From positions 29,971,764-30,035,763 of the forward strand of contig OY970829.1 of NCBI GenBank assembly GCA_963853835.1: DNA of 64,000 nucleotides, given 5' to 3'. This stretch comes from Calendula officinalis. Taxonomy: Eukaryota > Streptophyta > Magnoliopsida > Asterales > Asteraceae. The translations under genes were made by a program, and so were the position numbers. The notes beneath the pieces are model-generated. The model ran no database searches and had not been told where the DNA came from. It saw only the letters and a list, made by a program, of their open reading frames with translations. Positions 1 to 9,186 of this stretch are shown one piece after another (position 1 is the stretch's first letter; every line of letters starts with the position of its first letter).

Positions 1-510
1 ACGACAAATAGTCCCTAGAAAAATCGTCGGTGGTTATTTTCCCATTCAAAAGAAAATGTTTTATTAAACTCTATCCCGACGACAAATAGTCGGGATAGAG
101 TTGCCGGAATTCTTTTCCGGCACTATTTGTCCCGACGACAAGTAGTCGGTAAAAATCGATTTAAATATTTTCCGGCAATACTTGTACCGACCAAATGTCG
201 TCGCTATAGAGAAAGGTCAAAGTCAAAATTCAGCTCTATCCTGACCAAATGTCGTCGCGATAGAAAACGTCAAAGTCAAAATTCGGGACCTATAGCGACG
301 ACATGTCGTCGCTATAGGTGGAAAACAGCCTGCCCAATTTCTGCAGTTTCTGTTTTATTCCAGGTTTTACCCGAAATCGCAGAATTCCCAGTTTCTGTTA
401 TCAAACGCAGAATCAAAAAAATCAAAACCATATAAACATTCAAATATCAAATAAAGTACAAATCGTTGATTACAATCCAAATGTTTAAAAACTAAAATGG
501 TTCTTGCAAA

Positions 511-1043
511 CTAATCCGACGATTCATATTCACCTTCGTCCCGACTACTCTCTTCGTTCCCACCGTCCTCATCTTCATCATCATCACTCTCTTCGTTCCC
601 ACCGTCGTCATCTTCATCGCCTTCAAGATTATGGGGAGCACTTGGATTAACTTGAGCATGTTCCAGTTGTCCATTTAACACATCATCAAAATTTGGAAGA
701 TCTGGTGGTACATAATCTGAAAATCGGCTCGCCAAATATGCATTTTGATTTTGAAGGGTGTTATACACATAATCCGCCATTCGGTCAACTTTGGCCTCCG
801 CTTGGTTAATTCTAATTTGAGCTTAAGCGAGGTCTTGAGATGACGATGATGAACTTGCTTTGCCTTTGCCTTTGTCTTTGCCTTTATTAACAAAGGATTG
901 ATCGACCGGGGGTCTTCTTCCAATTCCGCGTGCGTGCCCGCGTGTTTAACCGAGGGCACGTCTTATGCACTCTTGCTCATCAACATCTTGACCCGGCCCA
1001 AGCTCTTGTCTCATTATACCAAGTTCATCTTGTATCAAACCCT
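511..1043 (-). pseudogene. Remnant of CACTA accessory protein (plant Ptta/En/Spm type), left copy
   Basis: The longest open piece (511-780) encodes MADYVYNTLQNQNAYLASRF and a strongly acidic tail of repeated GGNEES/DDDED motifs. Read upstream in the same frame it continues through a Lys/Ser-rich linker and a segment ending GIGRRPPVDQ. That layout resembles the C-terminal part of the plant Ptta/En/Spm accessory protein. The frame has stops before AQIRIN and just before TRGHARG, so it is broken. The upstream exons present in the other CACTA copies are removed here by the 1.3-kb deletion. Expression is unlikely. Confidence 0.65.
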
Positions 1044-1379
1044 AAAAAAATATAACAAACAAATAAGTTAATAATTTTTCAACAATAATAGAAATAATTT
1101 CTAACATATTTAATACCTGTCCCGACCACATGTAGTCGGGAAAAGCTCCAAAAAATTTTCAATCCCCGCGTAACACTTTTCGTCAACCCGCCAAAAATTT
1201 CGTCTCCCGCTTTGACCAATCAAAAATTCCGTCACCCGTCTATAGCGACTACTTGTCGTCGCTATAGATCCTTTTTAGGGTTTTCGGTTACGTTTTACGC
1301 TTACGGTCTACTGTTTATGTACATATCATTTGTGTATATTGTATGAATGTGGGCATCATTCTATTACATGTATGTATAC

Positions 1380-1715
1380 TGGAATACATACCTAATGTTC
1401 ATTAATACAGGTATACACGTACGAGATATTTAAATGGAATCCTAAATACATTGATACGAGTACATGCAGTGATACATCCATTGATAGTATACATTGGCAC
1501 ATACACGGATACAAACATACAGTGATACATACGTAAAGCGATACATACACAATGATATGAATACATGTAGTGATACATCTATTGAAACGCGTATACGTAC
1601 ACACGAGATATATATGCATGTAGTATACATGAGATATACATGGATTCATACATACATTGATACGAGTACATGCAGTGATACTTCCGTTGACAGTACACAG
1701 TGATATATACATTCA
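1380..1715. repeat. Degenerate ATACAT/GTGATACAT array inside CACTA
   Basis: A stretch of imperfect repeats around GATACAT, with recurrent words such as CAGTGATACAT and GATACGAGTACATG. Further copies lie at about 12184-12519 and 15356-15691. Both strands stay open for about 60-106 codons only because of the repeat composition, so no gene is called. Confidence 0.7.
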
Positions 1716-1799
1716 TGGAGTTATATATACATGTTAAACGCTAAACCCTAAATACACACATCAACCCTAGACCCTAACCCCTAATCTCTAAAACAGCTT

Positions 1800-2356
1800 A
1801 TAGCGACGAAATGTCGTCGCTATAGGTAAAAATATATATATAAAAAATTAATTTTTTATTTTTGGCGACAACATGTCGTCGCCATAGATTCCAACCAAAC
1901 GACATCGTTTTTTCCTCCGGCGACATTTGTAAAAGAAATTAAAAAATTATTTAAATTTAACCTATACCGACCACATGTCGTCGGCATAGGATGTCGTCAT
2001 TTCTATCTCCGACACCTATATTTAAAGAAAATAAAAAATAAATAATATTTTGTCTGTCCCGACCACTTGTTGTCGCCATAGGTGTCCGCAAAACGACAAA
2101 AACGTTATTTTCGCCAAACTTAATAAAAGAAAATGAAAATTAATTTATTTTATATGTGTCCCGACCACATGTCGTCGGTATAGGTATTGGTCAAAGTCGA
2201 GATTTTGTTACCGCCTCTCGCCGACGATGTGTGGTCGCCATAACTAAAGTCAATGGGTAGCCCGGTCAAAGTTTTTTTTAACTTGTCCCGACCACTTGTC
2301 GTCGCTATAGCTCGAGCTATGGCGACGACAAATGTCGTCGCTATAGGTTTCGTCGC
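1800..2356. repeat. Subterminal palindromic motif cluster of CACTA
   Basis: Repeated near-palindromes centred on GACGACATGTCGTC, with flanks CTATAGC or CCGAC, occur about every 40-150 bp. Examples start at 1801, 1863, 1967, 2159 and 2285, and the type recurs near the other end (9360-9830). Dense subterminal repeats are the binding sites of the accessory protein in En/Spm elements; the same role here is inferred. Confidence 0.75.
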
Positions 2357-2396
2357 CATAGGTAGTTTTTCTTGTAGTGCGTAGATAGCTAATTAA

Positions 2397-2533
2397 GGGC
2401 ATGTTTGGGAAAGTTTATTTAGGGGGGCTTTTTAACTTATTAGCTTAATAAGCCTAAATAAGCTTGAAAATTCAAGTTTATTTAGGCTTATTAAGCTAAA
2501 AAACCCGCTAAATAAGTTTTCCCAAACATGCCC
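2397..2533. mobile_element. PIF/Harbinger-type foldback MITE
   Basis: A 137-bp near-perfect inverted repeat starts GGGCATGTTTGG and ends CCAAACATGCCC, flanked by direct TAA (2394-2396 and 2534-2536). The termini and the TAA duplication fit Tourist-like elements. It lies in the AKT1 intron just downstream of the CACTA element. The second copy is at 16373-16509. Confidence 0.85.
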
Positions 2534-2565
2534 TAACTCCATACAATTCTTGTATATATGTTCTA

Positions 2566-3223
2566 GAATAAATTACACGGATAATCCTTGTGGTTTGCTA
2601 AAAGTTTTGGATTTGGTCTCTAAGTCTCAGAAATTACACGAATGATCCATGTGATTTGAAACTTGCCACGCTTTTGGTCCCTAATACTAACAGACGTTAA
2701 GATTGGCGGTTAAACATTTCGTAATGACTAAAATACCTTTTTTAAAAACTCCACCTATAAAAACCCCTCCCCTTCATTTTCATTTCTTTTTACATCAATA
2801 TATGGAGAATTAATAAAGTTAAAATTGCTCAACCATCATAGCATATAAACCAGAAAAAACAATTATCAGATCTGTCTCAGGAATCAGTACCTATGGGTTT
2901 TCCCGACAATGATGGTGGTGGTGATTGGCCTTCGAATCTCATGTGTGGGGTGATAGAGAGTGAGATGGAGAGGGGGCATATGAGAGAGGGAGAAAGAGAA
3001 ATAATTAAATAAATCAAAATTAATTATAAGATGTGAAAATTAAATCTAAAGGCATTTTTGTCATTTAAAAAAATTTAACAGCCATTTTTAACGGACGTCC
3101 ATTGTTAGGGACCAAAAGTTGTGACCGACCCTCATATTTAAGGATTATCCGTATAATTTCTAGGATTTAAGGATCAAATTTAAAACTTTTAGCAAATCAC
3201 ACAACTATGCGTGTAATTTACTC
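2566..3223. mobile_element. MULE-type MITE (GAGTAAATTACAC family)
   Basis: Inverted ends, beginning GAATAAATTACACGGATAAT and ending GTGTAATTTACTC, are flanked by the 9-bp direct repeat TATGTTCTA (2557-2565 and 3224-3232). A 9-bp duplication indicates Mutator-like mobilisation. The interior has no coding capacity. The second copy is at 16542-17199. Confidence 0.85.
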
Positions 3224-3283
3224 TATGTTCTATATGCAAACATTTCTATTAATAGCTTTTAAATTGGAATTTTGTTTTAACAG

Positions 3284-3613
3284 GAGTTGATTTCTCGCAG
3301 AAGTGGGGTTGAACAGGTACATTATAGATACAAATGACATGCAATTATTTTGCCATATCTCAAATTAAGAGTTGGTTTTCATCTTTCTATACAAAGTTGA
3401 TCAAGGAATTTATGTGTATGTTTGTAGGTTGTTAGAGAGTTAAAAACTGGAGATGTGTGTGGTGAGATAGGTGTACTTTGTTACAGACCACAAGTATTTA
3501 CTGTTCGTACAAGACGGTTGAGCCAGCTGTTAAGATTAAACCGCACTCAATTTCGCAACATTATCCAATCAAATGTAGCAGATGGTACAATAATCATCAA
3601 CAATCTCCTTCAG
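3284..3613 (+). pseudogene. AKT1: AKT1-like K+ channel, left copy: two cNBD exons only
   Basis: Exons 3284-3316 (ELISRRSGVEQ) and 3428-3613 (VVRELKTGDVCGEIGVLCYR through TIIINNLLQ) match the second half of the cyclic-nucleotide-binding homology domain of plant inward-rectifying Shaker channels. AG and GT splice sites are present. The next exons (ankyrin repeats, KHA domain) are absent, because after 3869 the sequence jumps to the 3' end of the La1 gene. Upstream exons would lie beyond the left edge. Unless the assembly is wrong, a transcript from an intact 5' part would end in a truncated channel and run antisense through La1. The exon sequence equals that at 17260-17589. Confidence 0.85.
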
Positions 3614-3651
3614 GTACCATACACTTAACCTTTTTTTAATTATTTTTATTA

Positions 3652-3869
3652 CTCCGTCCGTCCCAAAATTATTGTCAACAGACAAAAATCACACGTACAG
3701 TTTAAGAAAAGTGCATTTATTACATTGTGCAACCAATAAAATGTTACCTTTATCACCTAACTGTGTTTTAATTGGTTGGATTTTCAAGTGGACAGTGATT
3801 TTAGGACATTTAAAAAAGGAAACGTGGACAATATAATTGGGGTGATTTTTTAATATAGACTAAATGAAA
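3652..3869. mobile_element. Stowaway MITE, truncated by the duplication junction
   Basis: The left end CTCCGTCCGTCCC follows TA. The element is cut off at about 3869, where the sequence switches to La1 3' DNA. The complete counterpart is at 17628-18248. Confidence 0.8.
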
Positions 3870-3920
3870 TCAAGTAGTGAAAAAGTAACAAGAAACCACA
3901 AAAAGACAAAACTCTCAAAT

Positions 3921-6900
3921 TCAAGCAGCTGCAACTTTTTGAAACTTGTTTTGTCGATTTCCACCATCCCTTGAGCGATTATGTTTCCCATTGAACTGGC
4001 GCCCACCTCTGTTGTTCTTACCTCCTCCCCTAAACAAAACAAACAAATAAGACATGCATTAGAAACTTATACATCAATGTACAACCACCTTCTGGATTTT
4101 AGGAATTACTCTTCCATAAATTAATATACAAATTATTATCCCCATAATGAAAATACTAACCTATTCCAATTGCCTTTATTATTTCCTCTAGATTTCTCTT
4201 GGCTACGGAGCATTTTCCAGTATTCCTTTTCCGCTTCCCCTGAAAACATATCCATTCATGGATTTATTATTTATATTTTTTTATTTATGAGTAAATTACA
4301 AGTGAGTTTTACTTTTACCCCAAATTTCACGTATAGTCCTTTAATGTTAAAAATTACACTTGTAATCCTTTTTTTGAAAACTTTTTGCACCTACAATCCT
4401 TTATACTAAGGTAACGGCCGTTAAAGTTTTCAAAAAAAGGACTGACAATGTAATTTTTTAAACTAAAGGACCATGGGTGAAATTTGGTCTAAACCTCAGG
4501 GACAATCCTTGTAATTTACTCTTTATTAATTAATTTAGGCCAAAATACATTTTAGTACCCTCAACTTGGATGACTAGGTCTTCTACTACCCTGGACTATT
4601 AAAGATGCAGCATAGTACCCTAAACTTGACAAAAAGGTCAATTTCGTACCCTGACTCATTAATTTTATCACGTTTTCTTATTTGGCTTACTTTCGTTAGA
4701 GCTTTTGACGGACTAAACAATATACGTTCATCTAAATATATTGATATTAAAAGCAAATCACGTGAAAAAACAAGACCAAATTAGTAAGTCAGGGTACTTA
4801 ATTGACCATTTTGTCAAGTTCAGGGTACCATGATGCACCTTTAATAGTTCAGGGTAATTAGGGTACTAAAATGTATTTTGGGCATTAATTTATTTATTAT
4901 TTACAAGGATGTGGTGTATATTACCTGTTACTGGATCTAAAATAGCAACATAATTCTTGACAATCAGACCACCTTCCTCTGTAAGCACAGCAGCAGCACG
5001 TGCTTTCTGAGCACCATCTGCTTCCTCAAACCGTATGTATCCGGATTCTTCCCCCATACTAAAATCAATAAACTGAAAAATCATATTATTATTATTATTA
5101 TTACCCAATTATTCCAAAAAAAAAAAAGAAAAAAAAAAGATAATCGTATACAACCTTAACGGTACCAAATTTCTGAAAAACGGCCTTGAGATCCTCACGT
5201 AAGACAACGTCCTTATTGTCCTTGTATATGACAGCAGATGTTTTTTTAGTTTCTGTTTTTTCATTATCTTCTGATTCGTCTTTTTCTGAAGTGGGATTCA
5301 CATCTAAAGTTGCTTCCTCAGTAACTAATTCCATAGATTCTGTTTTGGTGTCAGTTGATGTGCTCTTCAACTTAAATGCGACAAGTAAACCTTTCGGGTA
5401 ACTGTTAACAACATCAAAATACAACAAAATCGGTAACCGAAAATCAACCGAAATCAAAAACAAGTAATCGGATCGGTTTTCATCAGTTTTCGGTTTTATA
5501 ATTTCATGATTTTCGGTTTCGGTTTATTTACGTATATATCTGCCCAAAACCTCAAAATTCTCATATATATCCTTTTACCTAATTTAATAATATTTAAATC
5601 ATTTAAAATTTAAAAAACATAAATCCTAATCTTAATTAATGGTAAACCCTTGACGAAAGAAACTGTAGTTGTCGAGTTTGGCAAAAAAAATACCCTTTGA
5701 CGAAATAAAAAACCCTTAACCTTTAAGGATCTCGATTAAGATTTATCCTTTTTAAATTTTAAATGATTTAAATATTATTAAATTAGGTAAAAGGATATAT
5801 ATGCAAGATTTCGTGACTTACTCTTCTTCTTGAGGAGCATTTTTGCGATTGGGCATCGTAGAGCGATGGGTATTCTCAGCTTCTTCTTCCACTGCTCTCT
5901 GCTCATCAAACTCTTTCCTAAAATTATTTCAAAAAACCAGGGGCATTTTAGTCAATTCTTGTATTAACAAAAATTAAGTATGTGCTTACTTGGGTTTTAG
6001 TGCCAGCTCAGCACCCCTAAAAACCAAGGTTTGAGTCAGAATCTTAGTGGCATCTTCTTCAGATGCAAACTCAACAAGAGCAGTACCACAAAATACCCTC
6101 TTATCACCAACATGTTTAGGTAACCGCACACTGTTAACCTGCAAATAATAATTAAAATTAAGAGTAAAATACAAAATTGGTCCTTTAGGTTTATACCATA
6201 TTACATATTTGGTCCTTTAGTTTCAAAAATTAAAGTGGTAGTCCTTATTTTTGAAACTATCGACATGTCAAGTATGGTCACGTGTGATGCACGGGGGTAA
6301 ATATGTCCTCTTCCATTTCCCTTTACCAATTTGAAACCCATAAAAACCCGTTTGTTTGACGGGAAAAGTTAACGTCTGTTTAGGTAAAGGACCAAACTTG
6401 TCAACAGTTTCAGAAATAAGGACTACGAGTGTAATTTATGAAACTAAAGGACCAAATATGTAATATAGTATAAACCTAAAGGACCATTTGTGTAATTTAC
6501 TCAATTTAAATACCTTGGCAGATTGCCCAAAAAAGGACTCAACTTCCTCAATCTTTATATCATACTGAAATGGTGATGCAGCAATTGTTCTGCTATCTAA
6601 TTGCTCAATCACCTCTTCTGCTTTTGGTAGTTCTGTCGTCCGTCCAACTTTTTTCCCTAAAACCCAACAAACAAATTTCATCAATACCCTTTCTCAAAAC
6701 TTTATATATATTTAAATAAACAACTTGATCATTATTATATAACACTGCCAAACCCATATATTATCTCTCTTTATATTACTTGATTCATGACAGTTTACAC
6801 AAGCATATAACATTTGATAATATTTATAAAAAAATACTATGTTGAACATTACCCATTAAAACAACCTGCTACCTAAAGACAAAAGTCTCAAAGTGAAAAA

Positions 6901-7801
6901 TATTAGCAATAAGATTCTGAAACTTATTTTTTTCCTCTTGCTACTGAATACTAAAATATTAAGTTCACAAAAAATTACAGATCTATTGATTTATATGATT
7001 ATTAATACGTATATAAAGTTCACAGAAAGTGTTTACATCTGAATTTTTAATCATAATTAGATATAATTATTTTTTTAAAAACAACACAAATTTAATAACC
7101 CAACAGAAAAAATTTGCGATCATGAATAATATAATATTAAAATATTAATTATTAAGAAAAACAAAAGGCTACCATCTTCAGAAATTTTAAGAGTGGTTGA
7201 TTTGGCCTTTAATGTCTCAGCTACAGCTTCCACTGTTTCTTCAGTAACATCTTCAGCCTTTATGTCCCCCAATCCCAGATGACCTCTCATCCGAGAAAAA
7301 GAACATATCAATGCCAAACTTACCACTATACTTTCAGTTAAGAAAAATTATTATATATTATATGTATATATATACATATACATATACATATACCAAACAA
7401 GTCTAGTAACTTAAACACTAATCACCATTAGTATTTGTATTTTTTTTTATTTTTTTTTACAGAAAGCATGTAACTTTTTGATTCACAACGAAAAAAGGGG
7501 TAATAATAGCATGAAGGATTTCAATCTAAAAGCGGTTACTTAAAATCAACAAATTCGAATTAAAAAACATGATAAGGATACTGCCATCTTCACTCTCAGC
7601 AATTGTATTCCTAAGAAAATTATCTCTTGGAAGGTTGCTATCGCTGAAATAGAACTCAACCTGCCATCAGTAGAACTTATCAATAATTAAAATTGAAAAT
7701 ATAATGATTATATACTATGAATAAGATAAATCAATCTTCGACTACAAAACCTGTCGAATGATTTTCTTAACGGTTTCTTCATCCAATTGAGTTGACACCA
7801 T
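3921..7801 (-). CDS. LA1: La1-like RNA-binding protein, copy 1
   Basis: Ten exons on the minus strand: 7801-7751, 7660-7582, 7325-7173, 6656-6514, 6138-5990, 5917-5822, 5401-5155, 5072-4925, 4239-4161, 4029-3921. All have GT-AG introns and consistent phases, giving 417 aa. La proteins bind the 3' oligo-U of nascent RNA polymerase III transcripts and act in the nucleus. The order is La motif (VEFYFSDSNLPRDNFL, about residues 18-100), RRM1 (FQYDIKIEEVESFFGQ onwards), a Glu/Asp-rich linker, xRRM2 (DVVLREDLKAVF to RAAAVL) and a Gly/Arg/Asn-rich basic tail ending FQKVAAA. The start MVSTQLDEE sits where family members begin. The 3' flank is abnormal: 52 bp after the stop the sequence becomes AKT1 intron, so the native 3' UTR and poly(A) signals are missing. 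MITEs fill introns 4, 6 and 8. Confidence 0.9.
4289..4521. mobile_element. MULE-type MITE in La1 intron 8
   Basis: The ends GAGTAAATTACAAG and CTTGTAATTTACTC are inverted. The flanking 9-mers TTTATTTAT and TTTATTAAT differ at one base. A copy is at 23569-23801. Confidence 0.75.
4538..4883. mobile_element. MITE with GGCCAAAATACATTTTAGTA ends, 9-bp TSD
   Basis: Long inverted ends (GGCCAAAATACATTTTAGTA against TACTAAAATGTATTTTGGGC) with the exact direct repeat ATTAATTTA at 4529-4537 and 4884-4892. It lies directly beside another MITE in La1 intron 8. A copy is at 23818-24163, and a relative is interrupted near 42690-43340. Confidence 0.8.
5562..5803. repeat. AT-rich foldback element in La1 intron 6
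   Basis: Two inverted arms of roughly 70 bp: the left starts CATATATATCCTTTTACC and the right ends GGTAAAAGGATATATATG. They enclose a short centre. A copy is at 24842-25083. Confidence 0.75.
6162..6502. mobile_element. MULE-type MITE in La1 intron 4
   Basis: Inverted ends GAGTAAAATACAAAATTGGT and CATTTGTGTAATTTACTC around repeated phrases of the TGGTCCTTTAGG type. No clear target duplication is left. A copy is at 25442-25782. Confidence 0.7.
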
Positions 7802-8158
7802 CTTCGAGATCTGTGTTTGAATGAGAGAAAGAGAGGCGGAGAAGAAAGGGGGAAGAACGGTTTTAGGGTTTTGATTTGGGGAAATAAATGACGGGAGGGT
7901 TTTATGGGGGCGGGACGTTGGAAATATTCGGAAACAACCTTCATATTTAACCCTTTTGTCAATAATGGCCCCCGAAATCGAGATGGAAAGGTGTTTTTGT
8001 TAGGGTGATATAGAAGAAAAAAAGTTAAAAAACCGATAACTAGAGAATTGTTGGCGATTTTAGTGTTATGTATTCAAGTTTTTGTATAATGAAAATTATT
8101 TGTATGTAATGAGTTTCATACTTTAGTTTTAATATAAGTTAGGAGGTGCGGAGTATAA

Positions 8159-8946
8159 TCTTTATCTTTATATATATTAAAAGAAGGTTTTTTTGAAATC
8201 TTTAAAGCCATGTCATAATAGCACATCATACCTTATGCCATGTATGAGGCCACTTGGCACTTAAATGCCAATTCATTATTGCCACCTAAAAGTCCACATA
8301 TACACTTTTAAGCCACCTCACTTTTAATGACCTTTATAAGAGCCAATTCCTATATTTTACTAAATGTAAATGTAAATACTTTAGTGATAACCACCCACCA
8401 CATAAAAAACTTCCTATATGTAAATCTATATGCAATACAATGTTAAGGTTGTAACTGTCAACATAAACAATGTTAAATGTAAATATGTGTACATCTTTTC
8501 TATTTCATGTTATACGATTGATCACTTGGTCAAATCAATTAACTTTAGTGACCTTTATAAGAGTCAATTTTTATATTTGACTAAATGTAAATGTAAATAC
8601 GTTTACTGATAACCGACCACCACATAAAATACCTTCCTATTTATAAATGTAAATGCAATGCAATATTAAGGTATTAACCGTCCACATAAAGATCACTTGG
8701 CTATATTTTTTTAGCTATTGTTAAAACTGACGGTTACGTTAAGTTCTAATTTATGATAAGCAGTGTTAAATGAAAATTGAATAAATTTATTTTTGGTGCG
8801 TTGACATCTAATGTAATTAAAGTATTTATTACCCATTTAATGTACTTAAATATGAATAGTTTTGAATAACAATGAGGTTTTAAATAATGTAATTTATAGT
8901 TTTAACATGAATTACGTCTCATGAAAAAGATTTCAACTTGACAAAA
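8159..8946 (+). mobile_element. Helitron 5' part, truncated (left duplication copy)
   Basis: Starts TCTTTATCTTTATATATATT after an A, like the complete candidate at 27439-30323, and is cut at about 8946 by the duplication junction. It contains two diverged repeats of about 220 bp around TGTAAATGTAAATAC (8330-8700). It fills the upstream flank of La1 copy 1. Confidence 0.55.
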
Positions 8947-9116
8947 TGATATTGATTCTTATATTTTGTGTCTACTTATGTCATGTCTACCCACTTGATA
9001 AGATGACATGTGTAATCCACTAATTCTCTCTCATAATATTATTCTTTGATTTTGACACGTGTTTTGATCAAGTTGGTAGACATAAGTATGCACAAAAGGT
9101 AGGCAGCAATATCATT
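8945..9116. mobile_element. Small MITE located exactly at the duplication junction
   Basis: A 172-bp element with terminal inverted AATGATATTG/CAATATCATT and further imperfect arm pairing (TTTTGTGTCTACTTATGTC against GACATAAGTATGCACAAAA). The sequence shared with 28226 ends where this element begins. Confidence 0.65.
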
Positions 9117-9186
9117 ACTTTTTTTTTAATAACACAACTCGTCGATCATTCATTAACTCGTAAATCGGTTGCATGCATGATTTTAG

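Larger units (their letters stand above)
1..2379. mobile_element. CACTA (En/Spm) transposon, right part, left AKT1 copy
   Basis: The right terminus reads TTTTTCTTGTAGTG, the inverse of the CACTACAAGAAAAA end seen at 9327, and is followed by CGT, the same 3-bp target duplication that flanks the full copy. The body carries many subterminal motifs built on GCGACGACATGTCGTCGC. The left end lies outside the window. Against the copy at 9327-16355 it matches from 1 to about 1105, lacks about 1.3 kb (the equivalent of roughly 10613-11912), then matches again to the end. It is a single unit, whereas the other copy has a tandem duplication. No TNP2-type transposase is visible, so it is non-autonomous. 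Confidence 0.92.

Noticed and set aside
1392..1712. Open frames of 60-106 codons rich in Tyr, Cys, Ile and Thr
   Set aside because: Produced by ATACAT repeats that stay open on both strands.
1801..2356. Regularly recurring palindromes that could be taken for a CRISPR-like array
   Set aside because: Spacing is irregular, spacers are not unique inserts, and the motifs sit at the ends of a CACTA element in a plant genome.
3860..4042. 60-codon frame with a hydrophobic end at the duplication junction
   Set aside because: It is the wrong frame of the last La1 exon; the true frame encodes the Gly/Arg/Asn-rich tail and stops at 3921.
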